Origin: Treponema sp.
Lineage (GTDB): Bacteria; Spirochaetota; Spirochaetia; Treponematales; Breznakiellaceae
Length of the DNA: 42,914 nt
NCBI GenBank assembly: GCA_031276815.1
Contig: JAISMJ010000079.1
Location: 1-42,914 of the forward strand
Direction of reading: 5' to 3'
The position numbers and the translations under genes are program-made. Positions 19,200-30,500 of the stretch are shown here, in pieces. The notes beneath the pieces are model-generated. The model made no database searches and was not told the origin of the DNA. It was given only the letters and a program-made list of their open reading frames with translations. The stretch's first letter is position 1. Each line of letters starts with the position of its first letter.

Positions 19200-19616
19200 C
19201 TAAAAATAATCTATTATCGAAAGCCCGTTATCTTTCAGAATTTGAAGCCCTTTCTCGTGATCCGCGAGTTTAAAAATGACTACAGCTTTTCCTTCTTTAC
19301 TTTCAAGCGACGCATACAAGTACTCAATGTTTACCTGCGATTTCTGGAAGAGTTCCATAATATGGGCAAGACTACCGGGTTTATCCTCTATTTCTACTGC
19401 CGCAATAGGGGTGATACGGGTAGTAAAATCGGCATCTCCCAGAGCTTTTAATGCAACGGCATCTTGATCAACGATAAGCCGCAAAATCCCAAAATCCGCC
19501 GTGTCGGCTATGCTTATGGCGCGCATGTTAACACCCGCATCCGCGAGAACACGAGTAACTTCACCGAGTCTGCCCACCTTGTTTTCAAGAAAGACGGTAA
19601 TTTGTTTTAATTCCAT
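19200..19616 (-). CDS. ACT-domain protein
   Basis: MELKQITVFLENKVGRLGEVTRVLADAGVNMRAISIADTADFGILRLIVD; AGGAGG upstream of ATG at 19616; follows paaK-type gene. Confidence 0.92.
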   Translation of the reverse strand: MELKQITVFLENKVGRLGEVTRVLADAGVNMRAISIADTADFGILRLIVDQDAVALKALGDADFTTRITPIAAVEIEDKPGSLAHIMELFQKSQVNIEYLYASLESKEGKAVVIFKLADHEKGLQILKDNGLSIIDYF

Positions 19617-19626
19617 CTGATTCCTC

Positions 19627-20928
19627 CTATATTTCTCTTCGGTCAATTACCCGTTTCGACTTACCCATTGAACGCTCAATAGTTTTTGGCTCGACGAGTT
19701 TGACTTTGAGACCGACTTGTAGTTTGGATCTCATCACACTCTCAATACGGTGACGCAGCCCTTCAAGGTCTTTGGTTTCATCACTGAAGAAATCCTGTTT
19801 TACCTCAACCTGAAGCTCTATTTCGTCAAGATGAGAAGGTCCGCGATCAACAATAATAAGATAATGCGGTTCGGTTCCTTCTATTTCAATAAGCGCATGT
19901 TCTATTTGACTGGGGAATACATTTACGCCGCGGATAATAAGCATATCATCCGTGCGCCCGAAGAGGCGATGCATCTTGCGAGTAGTACGTCCACAGGAAC
20001 ACGGTTCGGTGATAAAGTAGGTGATGTCCCGCGTACGGTACCGTATGAGCGGCGTACCTTCTTTCGTAAGCGTAGTAAACACTAGTTCGCCTTTTTCACC
20101 TTCGGGAAGTACCTGACCGGTTTCAGGATCGATTATTTCCGGGTAAAAAAGGTCTTCGTTTATGTGCAGTCCGTCTTGGGTTTCACATTCAAAGGCAACG
20201 CCCGGTCCAATGATTTCGGTCAGCCCGTAAATATCGTAGGCTTTCATGTTGTAGCGGGCTTCGATTTCTTTCCTCATGTTCTCGCTCCACGGCTCCGCGC
20301 CGAAACATCCCTTGCAGATGGGTAGTTTCTTGAGATCGATACCCCGTTCCCTGGCTTCCTCCGCCATATAGAGCGCATAAGACGGGGTACAGGTCAGCAT
20401 GGTTGAACCGAAAGCCTCCATCACCATGAGCTGCCGTTCCGTGTTGCCGGAAGACATCGGCAGCACATTCGCGCCGATGGTTCGTGCCCCGTAATGAGCG
20501 CCCGGACCACCGGTAAATAGCCCGTATCCGTAACAGTTCTGTACCGTATCTTCTTGGGTACAGCCTCCGCCTGCAAGCGTACGCGCCATTGCTTCACACC
20601 AAATCTCAACATCTTTGCGGGTATACGCATCGACAACAGGGATACCTGTGGTACCGGATGATAGATGAATTTCTTCGATCATTGACTTAGGACACGCCAA
20701 GAAACCATAGGGAAAATTTTCCCGCATATCATCTTTAGTAGTAAATGGAAGTTTCTCTATATCCGCAAGCGTGTGAATGTCTCTTGATGTAATGCTTCGT
20801 TCATCCATTTTCTTTCTGTAAAAAGAAATAGTTTCGTAGAGTTTTTCTACGAGGTTTTTCAGTCGCGCTAGTTGCAGCTTCTTACGTGTATTCACGTCCA
20901 TACATTCATATTCAGGATTGAATATCAT
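19627..20928 (-). CDS. Phenylacetate-CoA ligase family (PaaK-like) adenylate-forming enzyme
   Basis: HLSSGTTGIPVVDAYTRKDVEIW, YGLTEIIGPGVAFECE, RYRTRDITYF. Confidence 0.93.
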   Translation of the reverse strand: MIFNPEYECMDVNTRKKLQLARLKNLVEKLYETISFYRKKMDERSITSRDIHTLADIEKLPFTTKDDMRENFPYGFLACPKSMIEEIHLSSGTTGIPVVDAYTRKDVEIWCEAMARTLAGGGCTQEDTVQNCYGYGLFTGGPGAHYGARTIGANVLPMSSGNTERQLMVMEAFGSTMLTCTPSYALYMAEEARERGIDLKKLPICKGCFGAEPWSENMRKEIEARYNMKAYDIYGLTEIIGPGVAFECETQDGLHINEDLFYPEIIDPETGQVLPEGEKGELVFTTLTKEGTPLIRYRTRDITYFITEPCSCGRTTRKMHRLFGRTDDMLIIRGVNVFPSQIEHALIEIEGTEPHYLIIVDRGPSHLDEIELQVEVKQDFFSDETKDLEGLRHRIESVMRSKLQVGLKVKLVEPKTIERSMGKSKRVIDRREI

Positions 20929-21026
20929 ACTTCCTCCTTTGTGTATAGTATTTCATAACTTTTAATAGAAAGTAAGCAAAAAAGTAACTTCTTCAGTGTA
21001 TCGTCTGCATGGTTCTTTGCATGTCC

Positions 21027-22586
21027 TTAATCCACTATTGTTGCCTTATTGAATTCCTCTTGAATTTCCACCGACGGCGCTTTGGTAAGCAAACTCACAA
21101 CGAAAATAACGACGCTGGAAAGGATAAAAGAAGGAAGCAGTTCGTATACGGCAAAAGCTCCGCCGAACGTGCTGATACCGTTTTTCCAAAGAATAACCAT
21201 GATGCCGCCGGTCAACATACCGGCAGTCGCCGCAGGGAACGTCGTACGTTTCCAAAACAGAGAAAAGAGGATAAGCGGTCCAAACGCCGCGCCGAATCCT
21301 GCCCATGCATAGGAAACGATTCGGAATATAGATTGATTTCCCGAAAGGGCAATTACTGTTGCAAAGATGGTAACGAGCAGAATTGTGAGCCGCGCTACCC
21401 ACATGATCGTAACTTCACTCGCTTTCTTGAAAAACGTTTTGAAGAGGTCATTTGCAAGGGAAGATGAGGCTGCCAGCATATAAGAATCTGAAGAACTCAT
21501 GGACGCTGCAAGGATGCCGGAAAGCACAAAACCTGCAACGAGAGGTGGAAAGAAATCCGTAGTTAAATATAAAAATATCTTTTCAGAGTCACTTGCCGTG
21601 GTAAGAAGAGCGGAGAAGTAGGCGCGTCCGATAAGCCCAATGGCGACTGCGGCAAAAAGAGAGATGAAGCACCATATAATGGCGATATATTTTGATTTCT
21701 GTATTTTTGATGCTTTTTCAATAGCCATGAATCTGATTAACACTTGCGGCATACCGAAATAGCCGAGTCCCCACGCAAGACATGAGAAGATACTGAGGAG
21801 CGAATAATCAGCGCCGCCACCGAATTGCGGCGCTCCTTTGATGACTACTTGAACGCCCTCCTGCATAGACGGCGTTGCAATGCCGAATATATCCAAGAAT
21901 CGTGGAATATCGCCTATTCGTAATCCAACGCCATCGAACCCGCCAGTAAACACGAAACCAAAGATAAGTACGACTATAAGGGAAAAGAACATCAGGATAC
22001 CTTGAATGAGGTCGGTCATACAAACGGCAAGGAAGCCGCCGAGCAGGGTGTATACCAACAAGACGCCTGCGCCGAATACCACCATAACCGTATAATAGCT
22101 TTCCGCGTTAAACACATATGTAAACAGTTTACCGAAAGTAACGAATTGTGAAGCGACATATATAGAAAAAAACACAAGGATAATGATCGCTGCAATAATT
22201 TTCAGGATGTTCTTTTTATCATGGAAACGGTTGCTGAAAAATTCAGGCAAGGTGATGGCATTACCCGCAATTTGGGAATAGTTTCTGAGGGGTTTAGCGA
22301 CCATCTGCCAGTTGATCCAAGTTCCCACGAACAGACCTACGGCAGTCCAGAACGCCTCGCCGATACCAGTAAAGTACGCGACACCCGGCAAACCCATAAG
22401 CAGCCAGCCAGACATGTCCGACGCCTCGGCGCTCATTGCCGCAACCCACGGTCCAAGCCCCCGTTTTCCTATAAAATATTCCTCAATGCCGGTATTGCTC
22501 CTACGCGCATACCATAAACCTACCGCGATTATTAATAACAAGTATACAAATATACCTATGAGTGTTTGTATGTTTGCAGCGGTCAT
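21027..22586 (-). CDS. Sodium/solute symporter (PutP-like, SSS family)
   Basis: EEYFIGKRGLGPWVAAMSAEASDMSGWLLMGLPGVAYFTG; multi-TM SSS family protein. Start at 22586 with upstream AGGAGG. Confidence 0.92.
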   Translation of the reverse strand: MTAANIQTLIGIFVYLLLIIAVGLWYARRSNTGIEEYFIGKRGLGPWVAAMSAEASDMSGWLLMGLPGVAYFTGIGEAFWTAVGLFVGTWINWQMVAKPLRNYSQIAGNAITLPEFFSNRFHDKKNILKIIAAIIILVFFSIYVASQFVTFGKLFTYVFNAESYYTVMVVFGAGVLLVYTLLGGFLAVCMTDLIQGILMFFSLIVVLIFGFVFTGGFDGVGLRIGDIPRFLDIFGIATPSMQEGVQVVIKGAPQFGGGADYSLLSIFSCLAWGLGYFGMPQVLIRFMAIEKASKIQKSKYIAIIWCFISLFAAVAIGLIGRAYFSALLTTASDSEKIFLYLTTDFFPPLVAGFVLSGILAASMSSSDSYMLAASSSLANDLFKTFFKKASEVTIMWVARLTILLVTIFATVIALSGNQSIFRIVSYAWAGFGAAFGPLILFSLFWKRTTFPAATAGMLTGGIMVILWKNGISTFGGAFAVYELLPSFILSSVVIFVVSLLTKAPSVEIQEEFNKATIVD

Positions 22587-22874
22587 TGCTCCTCCTTTTT
22601 TAATAGCAGTAGATAACATAATAAAGTTACAATTTATGTTACTATACAAAAAATCGAAAAAATAATCAAGATGGTATACAGTACTATTATCTCGTTTCCC
22701 GCCGTCATTTTTCCATTTGATACCTTGTCATACTGCGTAATTTTTAATACTATCATATACAGACATATTTCTACTGCGGCGTGCGCCGCAGGTATTCAGA
22801 GGAATTGCGCGAACCGTTGGTTCGCTTCCGAATAGCAGCCCGCAGCAGACGCTACGGGAATTTCAGGAGTATTC

Positions 22875-24698
22875 ATGAACATACAAAATTTGAAACATTC
22901 CGGTTTGAAAAAATGGGTCGAAGAGGCGGTGAGCCTTATGACTCCGGATGCGGTTGAGGTCTGCGATGGTTCGCAGGAAGAATACAATCGCATGATTAAG
23001 ATCACTATTGATACAGGGCTTGCGACGCCGCTTAATCCGTGGCTCTTGCCCGGGTGCGTGCTTTTCCGCTCGGATCCTTCGGACGTCGCCCGCGTTGAAG
23101 CCCGAACCTATATAGCGTCTAAGAGTCAGGACGATGCGGGTCCCACCAATAACTGGATCGATCCTGATGAGCTCAAGAAGACCATGACGGAACTGTACAG
23201 AGGCTGCATGAAAGGGCGTACTATGTACGTGATACCATTCTCAATGGGACCGGTCGGTTCGGACATTGCCAAGATCGGCGTGGAAATCACCGATTCCCCC
23301 TATGTCGTCGCCAATATGCACATCATGGCGCGTGTCGGCGTGAAAGTCCTCGACGTGCTTGGCGCCGATGGGTTCTATGTACCGTGCTTCCACTCGGTTG
23401 GTAAGCCGCTTGCCGCAGGCGAACAAGACAACGGCGCCTGGCCATGCGCTCCACTTGACAAGAAATATATTTCCCACTTTCCTGAAACTCGTGAAATTTG
23501 GTCGTACGGTTCCGGCTATGGCGGAAACGCCCTGCTCGGCAAGAAATGCCTTGCGCTCCGCATTGCGTCCGTGCTTGCCCGCGACGAGGGCTGGCTCGCC
23601 GAACACATGCTCATCCTCAAGATCACCAATCCCAAGGGCGACGTGAAATACATCACCGGCGCATTCCCCTCCGCATGTGGCAAGACCAATCTCGCCATGC
23701 TTGTTCCAACGTTGCCCGGCTGGAAAGTCGAGACAGTAGGCGATGACATCGCATGGATGAAATTCGGCAAAGACGGCAGACTCTACGCCATCAATCCGGA
23801 AGCGGGCTTTTTCGGCGTCGCGCCCGGTACCAACATGCAGTCCAATAAAAACGCGATGGAAACTATCCGCAGGAATACCATTTTCACCAACGTTGCGCTT
23901 ACCGAAGACAGTACCGTGTGGTGGGAGATGATCGGATATGACGCGCCCGGAAAACTCATCGACTGGACCGGAAAGGAATGGATCCAGGATAAAGGCAACA
24001 AAGAGCAGAAACCCGCAGCTCATCCGAATTCGCGTTTTACGGGTCCCGCCAAGCAATGCCCGGCAATCGCCCCGGAATGGGAAGACCCCAAAGGCGTTCC
24101 GATTTCCGCGTTCCTGTTCGGCGGACGCCGTCCCAAGACGATCCCTCTTGTCAACGAGGCGAAGAGCTGGTCTCATGGCGTATTCATGGGTTCAATCGTT
24201 GGATCGGAAGTTACGGCCGCCGCGCTTGACGTTAAAGCCGGTACCATCCGCCGCGATCCTTTCGCCATGCTTCCGTTCTGCGGCTACCACATGGGCGATT
24301 ACTTCAAACACTGGCTTTCCATCGGCGCCAAGAACGATCCGGACAAACTGCCGAAAATATTTTTTGTGAACTGGTTCCGTAAGAACGAAGCGGGTAAATT
24401 TATATGGCCCGGCTACGGTGAAAACTCCCGTGTGCTGGCGTGGATATTCGACCGGTGTAACGGCGTTACGGACAACGCGGTTGAAACCGCCATCGGGTTC
24501 CTGCCTAAAGCCGACGCGATCAGCCGCCCGGACGGCGTAAGCGAAGCGGACATGCGGGAACTCCTCAAAGTCGATATTGAAGGGTGGAAAAAGGAAATTG
24601 CGGACGTACGCGAGCGCCACTATCCCAAATTCGGCGCGAAGCTTCCGAAAGAACTGTACGATGAGCTTGACGCTATTGAGAAGCGGTTGAACGCTTAA
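22875..24698 (+). CDS. pckG: Phosphoenolpyruvate carboxykinase (GTP)
   Basis: [33 protein letters not shown] and full-length GTP-PEPCK-like sequence. Confidence 0.97.
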   Translation: MNIQNLKHSGLKKWVEEAVSLMTPDAVEVCDGSQEEYNRMIKITIDTGLATPLNPWLLPGCVLFRSDPSDVARVEARTYIASKSQDDAGPTNNWIDPDELKKTMTELYRGCMKGRTMYVIPFSMGPVGSDIAKIGVEITDSPYVVANMHIMARVGVKVLDVLGADGFYVPCFHSVGKPLAAGEQDNGAWPCAPLDKKYISHFPETREIWSYGSGYGGNALLGKKCLALRIASVLARDEGWLAEHMLILKITNPKGDVKYITGAFPSACGKTNLAMLVPTLPGWKVETVGDDIAWMKFGKDGRLYAINPEAGFFGVAPGTNMQSNKNAMETIRRNTIFTNVALTEDSTVWWEMIGYDAPGKLIDWTGKEWIQDKGNKEQKPAAHPNSRFTGPAKQCPAIAPEWEDPKGVPISAFLFGGRRPKTIPLVNEAKSWSHGVFMGSIVGSEVTAAALDVKAGTIRRDPFAMLPFCGYHMGDYFKHWLSIGAKNDPDKLPKIFFVNWFRKNEAGKFIWPGYGENSRVLAWIFDRCNGVTDNAVETAIGFLPKADAISRPDGVSEADMRELLKVDIEGWKKEIADVRERHYPKFGAKLPKELYDELDAIEKRLNA

Positions 24699-24714
24699 CT
24701 AGTTTGATTATGGC

Positions 24715-24755
24715 GTCCATATACGCGGCGCATATTATGCAATGCGTATATGGAC
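24715..24755 (+). terminator. Hairpin downstream of pckG
   Basis: GTCCATATACGC...GCGTATATGGAC, 12-bp perfect stem, no T-run. Confidence 0.5.
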
Positions 24756-25157
24756 GGTGCGTCATCGGCGTTTTCTACACATTCGCCTTCTGCTTCATTA
24801 CCGTCCGCACTCTTTCTTATCGCCTCGAACTTCAGTAGTACCTCGTTTATACGAGCAAGCAGTTTTTTTAGGCATCCGCCACCCTCTCTATAAATTAATG
24901 CCTCCGCTTTCGCATAAAACACCCGTTGTGAATTATGCGTGGCGTAAGCGTCTTGATGAAACGTAATAGCAATCTTTGGAATACAATAGCGCCGCTACGG
25001 AACGCGCTAACGTCTTTATAGAGGTAATACTGCTTTGAAGCATGTACGTTTGCGTAGGATACCCCTAAATGTATAGGGGGGAAGGTAAATCATATATCCC
25101 TTACGCATACGGGAACAGCGGCAGAGCGCGGGAAAGTCCGCGGTTCAACATAGGGTC

Positions 25158-25194
25158 GGCGTATATTCCCAAGCTAGTCTTGGGAATATACGCC
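25158..25194. repeat. 16-bp perfect inverted repeat
   Basis: GGCGTATATTCCCAAG-ctagt-CTTGGGAATATACGCC, no T-run. Confidence 0.9.
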
Positions 25195-25235
25195 GCAGCG
25201 ATAAGGATACGTAACAACACTAGGTGAAATAACGC

Positions 25236-25264
25236 TTGACAAAAATAATGAATAAAAGTATACT
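25236..25264 (+). promoter_or_regulatory. Putative sigma70 promoter of the oadGAB operon
   Basis: TTGACA (25236-25241), 17-nt spacer, TATACT (25259-25264), directly followed by C7 (25265-25271). Confidence 0.8.
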
Positions 25265-25271
25265 CCCCCCC

Positions 25272-25455
25272 AAAAGACTTAAAATTCGCGCGTGCGCGAA
25301 TCCAATGCGTGCGGGAGACTTCGGACTTATACGTGAGTCCGTCATCGCCGGATTGGCAGAGTGCGCTCTACTGGTCTTACCGCAGTCTTGTGCGGCAAGA
25401 AGCTCGACGCTAAAGTCCTTTAGCGTTGGTATAGATCACAATAGGAGGATACATT
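25272..25455 (+). promoter_or_regulatory. Hairpin-rich 5' leader of the oad operon
   Basis: Successive stems: ATTCGCG/CGCGAAT (25284-25301), CGGACT/AGTCCG (25322-25341), AGAG/CTCT (25358-25369), CCGCA/TGCGG (25380-25395), ACGCTAAA/TTTAGCGT (25407-25426). Confidence 0.5.
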
Positions 25456-25701
25456 ATGACCATTGGAGAGATGTTCGAGCAGAGCGGGGTACTGACCCTG
25501 CTCGGCATGGGAACCGTGTTCGGCTTTTTGATAATTCTCATTATCAGCGTAACATTGGTTGGAAAAATAATTCATACGTTAGGTTTGGATACAGAAGCGC
25601 CAACGGCGCAAAAGCCGAAGAGCGCATCAACCGGCGCGTCCGGCGCCGCGGTTACCGCGGCTATTACCGCGGCCGTTACCGAATACCGTAAAACACATTA
25701 A
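25456..25701 (+). CDS. oadG: Oxaloacetate decarboxylase gamma subunit
   Basis: Small single-TM protein (LTLLGMGTVFGFLIILIISVTLVGKIIHTLG) immediately upstream of oadA. Confidence 0.85.
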   Translation: MTIGEMFEQSGVLTLLGMGTVFGFLIILIISVTLVGKIIHTLGLDTEAPTAQKPKSASTGASGAAVTAAITAAVTEYRKTH

Positions 25702-25711
25702 GGAGGATTTT

Positions 25712-27472
25712 ATGGCTAACATTAAACTTACTGATTTGGCATTGAGAGATGCCCATCAATCCCTGTTTGCGACCCGCATGGTTACGGCGGATATGCTTCC
25801 TATTTGCGATAAACTCGACAAAGTGGGCTATTTTGCGCTTGAAGCATGGGGCGGCGCGACCTTTGATACCGCGATGCGCTTTCTGAACGAAGACCCGTGG
25901 GACCGCCTCCGCAAACTCAAGTCGGCGCTTCCCAACACTCCTATCATGATGCTGCTGCGCGGTCAAAACTTATTGGGCTACCGGCACTATGCGGATGACG
26001 TGGTAACAAAGTTCGTGGAAGCCGCGGCAAAAAACGGCGTTGGGATATTCCGTATTTTTGACGCCTTAAACGACCCCAGAAATTTCAAAACCGCTATCGA
26101 AGCCGCAAAGAAAACCGGCAAACACATTCAGGCGGCTATTTCGTATGCGACGACCCCGTTTCACACCCGCGAAAAATATGTGGAGCTTGCCAAAGAATAC
26201 GAAAAGATCGGCGCGAACAGCCTCGCGATAAAAGATATGGCGGGTCTTCTGAAACCCTATGAGGCGTATGAACTCGTCAAAGCCCTCAAGAAAGCGATTT
26301 CTATCCCGATAGAGATTCATTCTCACTCCACAACGGGCATGTCCGTAGCGGCTTTGGCGAAAGCCGCCGAAGCGGGCGCGGAAATCCTTGATACGGTTAT
26401 TTCCCCGCTTGCTATGGGAACGAGCCACAGCCCCACTGAAACCATGGTGGAAATCTTCAAGGGTACGGAATACGATACGGGTCTTGATACGAATTTGCTT
26501 CTTGAAATCGCCGCGTATTTCCGCGAAATCAAGAAGAACTACAAGAAATTCGAGTCCGGCTTCCTTGGCGCGGACACGCGGATACTCGTGTCTCAGGTGC
26601 CGGGCGGTATGCTTTCCAACATGGAAGGGCAGCTCAAAGAACAAGGCGCGCTAGACAAGCTGGACGATGTTCTCAAGGAGATTCCCCTTGTGCAGAAAGA
26701 TTTCGGGTATCCGTCCTTAGTAACGCCTACCAGCCAGATTGTGGGAATACAGGCCGTGCTGAACGTCCTTCAGGGTAGGTATGTGAACCTCACCGCCGAG
26801 TCAAAAGACCTTTTGGCGGGTAAATACGGCGCGTGTCCCGCGCCCAAGAACCCCGCTTTGGTGAAAAAAGCCCTCGAAGCCCTCAAGCTTGAGAAGGAGG
26901 TTACCTACCGTCCTGCGGACGACATTCCGCCCGAATTCGAAAAACTCGAAGCTGAAGTCAAAAAACTTCTGGGAACCGATACGCCTTCTGTGGAGGATGT
27001 GCTTTCCTACGCCATGTTTCCGAAGATCGCGCCGGATTTCTTCAAAAAACGTTCACAGGGACCGGTGGTGTTCAAACCGGAGCCGGATGCTCCTTCGGCG
27101 CCCGCGCCGGCAGGCAAGAACGAAGCCGCCAAGTATGTGGTCAACGTAAACGGCGCGAACTACAACGTCGTCGTAGCGCCCGCCGGTACTGTTATCACGG
27201 CTGGCGTTGCGGCAGGCGCCGCTCCCGCGCCAGAGGCTGCGGCGGGAGTCCCGTCCGGAGGCGGAACCGTTGTACCCGCGCCGGTTGCGGGGACCATTAT
27301 CCGCTATGCGGTTGACGAAGGCGGGAATGTTGCCGCCGGCGAGACGGTGATCATTATTGAATCCATGAAGATGGAATTGGAAATAAAGGCGACCGCGGGA
27401 GGAAAGGTACATTTCCTCGTATCCGCGGGAGCGAAAGTAACGGCGCGGCAGCCTGTGGCTGAGATCGGGTAA
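25712..27472 (+). CDS. oadA: Oxaloacetate decarboxylase alpha subunit with biotinyl domain
   Basis: LTDLALRDAHQSLFATRMVTADMLPICDKLDKVGYFALEAWGGATFDTAMRFLNEDPWDRLR; biotinylation motif ESMKMELEIKA. Confidence 0.97.
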   Translation: MANIKLTDLALRDAHQSLFATRMVTADMLPICDKLDKVGYFALEAWGGATFDTAMRFLNEDPWDRLRKLKSALPNTPIMMLLRGQNLLGYRHYADDVVTKFVEAAAKNGVGIFRIFDALNDPRNFKTAIEAAKKTGKHIQAAISYATTPFHTREKYVELAKEYEKIGANSLAIKDMAGLLKPYEAYELVKALKKAISIPIEIHSHSTTGMSVAALAKAAEAGAEILDTVISPLAMGTSHSPTETMVEIFKGTEYDTGLDTNLLLEIAAYFREIKKNYKKFESGFLGADTRILVSQVPGGMLSNMEGQLKEQGALDKLDDVLKEIPLVQKDFGYPSLVTPTSQIVGIQAVLNVLQGRYVNLTAESKDLLAGKYGACPAPKNPALVKKALEALKLEKEVTYRPADDIPPEFEKLEAEVKKLLGTDTPSVEDVLSYAMFPKIAPDFFKKRSQGPVVFKPEPDAPSAPAPAGKNEAAKYVVNVNGANYNVVVAPAGTVITAGVAAGAAPAPEAAAGVPSGGGTVVPAPVAGTIIRYAVDEGGNVAAGETVIIIESMKMELEIKATAGGKVHFLVSAGAKVTARQPVAEIG

Positions 27473-27481
27473 GGAACGGAT

Positions 27482-28903
27482 ATGTTGTATCTTAACCAAA
27501 AAAAGGACCCTGTTTTTGTTACAAAAATATGTCTTATAGTGCTTGTCGGGGCGTTTGTTTTTTCTTTCATGTCTAACGTCTTCGCGCAGGATAGCGCGCC
27601 GGCGAAAGAATACGCTTCTATTATGAATCCCACAGGGATCATCGAAGGCAGCGAAGGAATCCCTACGATTTCACTGGGCGGCTTTTTGGGGCAGCTTGTA
27701 AAAACAACGGGCATATACGCCTTTATTACCGATATGAAAGACGCGGAAACTCCCGCCGGACTTCCTATAAAAGTTCCGGGCTGGCAGGAACTCTTGATGC
27801 TCATCGTCGGGTTTATCGTCATATACCTCGGAGCCGTTAAAGGCTTTGAGCCGCTGCTGCTTATCCCTATTGGGTTTGGCGTTGTGTTTGTCAACGTGCC
27901 GCTTGCCGGCATGGGAGACGCCGGACGCCTCATCATTGAAGAAGGTATGCGCGAACATCAAGGTTTTCTTGATGTTATTTATAGAGCCGGTGTGGGCAAC
28001 GAGTTTTTCCCCCTGCTTATTTTCATGGGTATCGGCGCGATGACGGACTTTGGCCCGCTTATTGCTAATCCCAAGACTGCCCTCCTCGGCGCAGCCGCCC
28101 AGTTCGGCGTTTTCGGTACGCTTTTTGCCATTACCGCGATGAATCTTATCCCCGGTGTTGACTTTAACCTGAAAGAAGCCTGCGCCGTGGCTATTATCGG
28201 CGGCGCGGACGGTCCCACGACGATTTACATTGCCGCAAAACTGGCGCCGCAACTCCTGGCGACCGTTGCGGTCGCGGCGTATTCCTATATGGCGCTTGTG
28301 CCGGTGATTCAGCCGCCTATTATGCGGGCTTTGACAACCAAAAAGGAAAAACTCATCAAGATGAATCAGCTCCGCGAAGTTCCCAAAGTCGAGAAGGTGT
28401 TGTTCCCCATGGTGGTATTTGTACTGTGCGTGCTTTTCATTCCCTCTGCGGCGCCGCTTATCGGCTGTCTCATGTTCGGCAACTTCCTCAAGGAAACTGG
28501 CGTTGTTGACCGGCTTTCCAATACGCTCCAGAATGAGCTTATGAACATCGTTACGATTTTTCTATCCCTTGGCGTGGGAAGCCAAATGACTCCCGAAAAA
28601 TTCCTTAATCCCCGCTCAATATCAATCGTTGTCGTTGGTCTTGTGGCGTTCGCTATTGCGACGGCTACGGGGGTTTTTGTGGCGAAGTTTATGAACCTCT
28701 TCCTCAAAGAGAAAATAAACCCGCTCATCGGTTCCGCAGGCGTATCCGCTGTGCCTATGGCGTCCCGCGTTTCCAATAAAGTCGGTCTTGAGTATGATCC
28801 CGGCAATTTCTTGCTCATGCACGCCATGGGTCCGAATGTCGCCGGCGTTATTGGTACCGCCATTGCCGCGGGCGTTATGATCGCGACATACGGAGGCGGC
28901 TGA
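27482..28903 (+). CDS. oadB: Oxaloacetate decarboxylase beta subunit (Na+ pump)
   Basis: [65 protein letters not shown]. Confidence 0.96.
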   Translation: MLYLNQKKDPVFVTKICLIVLVGAFVFSFMSNVFAQDSAPAKEYASIMNPTGIIEGSEGIPTISLGGFLGQLVKTTGIYAFITDMKDAETPAGLPIKVPGWQELLMLIVGFIVIYLGAVKGFEPLLLIPIGFGVVFVNVPLAGMGDAGRLIIEEGMREHQGFLDVIYRAGVGNEFFPLLIFMGIGAMTDFGPLIANPKTALLGAAAQFGVFGTLFAITAMNLIPGVDFNLKEACAVAIIGGADGPTTIYIAAKLAPQLLATVAVAAYSYMALVPVIQPPIMRALTTKKEKLIKMNQLREVPKVEKVLFPMVVFVLCVLFIPSAAPLIGCLMFGNFLKETGVVDRLSNTLQNELMNIVTIFLSLGVGSQMTPEKFLNPRSISIVVVGLVAFAIATATGVFVAKFMNLFLKEKINPLIGSAGVSAVPMASRVSNKVGLEYDPGNFLLMHAMGPNVAGVIGTAIAAGVMIATYGGG

Positions 28904-28911
28904 TAGTTATA

Positions 28912-28942
28912 AGCGGCGGGGAAGTCCTCGCCGCTTTTTTTA
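28912..28942 (+). terminator. Rho-independent terminator after oadB
   Basis: AGCGGCGGGGA-agt-CCTCGCCGCTTTTTTT. Confidence 0.85.
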
Positions 28943-28964
28943 TAAAAAGTTAGGAGATATTTCC

Positions 28965-29795
28965 GTGGCAATTATTACTATTTCCCGCGAACTCGCGGCA
29001 TTAGGCGATGAAACCGCCTCTGAATTGACAAAAAAACTTAATTACCGGCTTGTGGATAAGAATACGCTGGAGCGGAAGATCAAGTCTTATGGGATTGACA
29101 GCGGCAAGTTGGAAAAATATGACGAGCGGAAGCCGTCTTTGTGGGCGTCCCTGTCCCAGGACAAAGATAATTACCTTCATTTTCTTAAAACCGCCATGCT
29201 TGCCGAAGCCAAAGTGGGAAACGCCGTGTTCATCGGCAGAGGCGCGGGCGCTATGTTCAAACATATTCCCGGCGTGTTGTCTGTTTTTTTGGTTGCGCCT
29301 TTGGAAATCCGCGTTGAGCGGGTTAAAAGTTATTTTCATTGTGATGAGAAAAAGGCGAAGCAGATCATAGAAAAAAGCGATAACGACAGGATTGGCTTTC
29401 ATCATTATTTTTTTGATATAGAGTGGAAAGCGCCGGAAAACTATTTTTTAATAATGAATATGGGATATACGCATCCTTCGGTTTGCGCGGAAATGATAAA
29501 ACGTCTGGCGGATTATTATATCACCGAAGAAATGCAATCCCTGCATGAGGCGCGTATCAAGGAAGCCATACTGGCTCAGGAGATCAAGCATTTTGTGCTG
29601 TATGAAAAAGGAGTGCCGATTCATTTTCTTGAAGTTATTGCTTCGAGTGATAAAATTGTACTGTACGGGGTTACGAATTCCCAAGCGCTGATTGATGCGG
29701 CAATCTCGGCTGTGATAGAGAAAATGGGAGGGACTGTTTCTCTTACGGTAGTATCCGAAATCCAAGTAGTACAGGAATATAGCATTGTTCTGTGA
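28965..29795 (+). CDS. Cytidylate kinase-like family protein
   Basis: [71 protein letters not shown]. Confidence 0.85.
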   Translation: MAIITISRELAALGDETASELTKKLNYRLVDKNTLERKIKSYGIDSGKLEKYDERKPSLWASLSQDKDNYLHFLKTAMLAEAKVGNAVFIGRGAGAMFKHIPGVLSVFLVAPLEIRVERVKSYFHCDEKKAKQIIEKSDNDRIGFHHYFFDIEWKAPENYFLIMNMGYTHPSVCAEMIKRLADYYITEEMQSLHEARIKEAILAQEIKHFVLYEKGVPIHFLEVIASSDKIVLYGVTNSQALIDAAISAVIEKMGGTVSLTVVSEIQVVQEYSIVL

Positions 29796-29809
29796 TACGT
29801 CTGTTTTGT

Positions 29810-30487
29810 ATGAATAGAACCTATGTTTTACGCTCCGGACGCATGACCGATGCCCAGCGGAGATCGTATGAGACGCTGCTTCCGCAGTATTCCGTTCCTT
29901 TTGAAGAAAAAACTCTTGATTTTTCCCGCGTTTTCCGCAATAACAACCCTACTATTATTGAAATCGGCTTTGGTATGGGCATCGCTACTGCCCAAATCGC
30001 GGAAGAGAACCCGCATATTAACTACCTGGGTATAGAGGTTCATAAACCGGGCGTTGGAAAACTAGCGGGGGAGATCGAGCGCCGGCAATTACGCAACATC
30101 CGCATCATCGAACATGACGCTGTGGAAGTCGTTGAAACAATGGTGAACGCCGGTTCGGTAGATGGTTTTCATATCTTCTTCCCCGATCCGTGGCGCAAGA
30201 AACGCCACCACAAGCGCAGACTCATCCAAAAGCCCTTTACGTCCGAACTCGCCGCGAAACTCAAGCCGGACGGCTATGTGTACATGGTAACGGACTGGGC
30301 GGAATATGGAGACTGGGCGCTTGCGGAACTGTCCGCAACTCCCGCCCTCATAAACGCCTATCCGTCTGGTTTTGCGGAGCCCCAACCATGGAGACCGCGC
30401 ACAAAGTTTGAGGAGAAAGGGCTTTTGCAGAACCGGGAGATACGGGAGCTTTTTTTCAAGAAAGAGACGCGCTTCACGTCAGCGTGA
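29810..30487 (+). CDS. trmB: tRNA (guanine-N7-)-methyltransferase
   Basis: [55 protein letters not shown]. Confidence 0.95.
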   Translation: MNRTYVLRSGRMTDAQRRSYETLLPQYSVPFEEKTLDFSRVFRNNNPTIIEIGFGMGIATAQIAEENPHINYLGIEVHKPGVGKLAGEIERRQLRNIRIIEHDAVEVVETMVNAGSVDGFHIFFPDPWRKKRHHKRRLIQKPFTSELAAKLKPDGYVYMVTDWAEYGDWALAELSATPALINAYPSGFAEPQPWRPRTKFEEKGLLQNREIRELFFKKETRFTSA

Positions 30488-30500
30488 GGCGCATCTCCGT

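Noticed and set aside
24695-24922. 75-aa minus-strand ORF downstream of pckG
   Set aside because: Some protein-like character, but no RBS or family recognised and it overlaps the pckG end hairpin.
25236-25691. 151-aa ORF overlapping the oad leader and oadG
   Set aside because: It begins in the promoter, overlaps the well-supported oadG in another frame and has no family resemblance.
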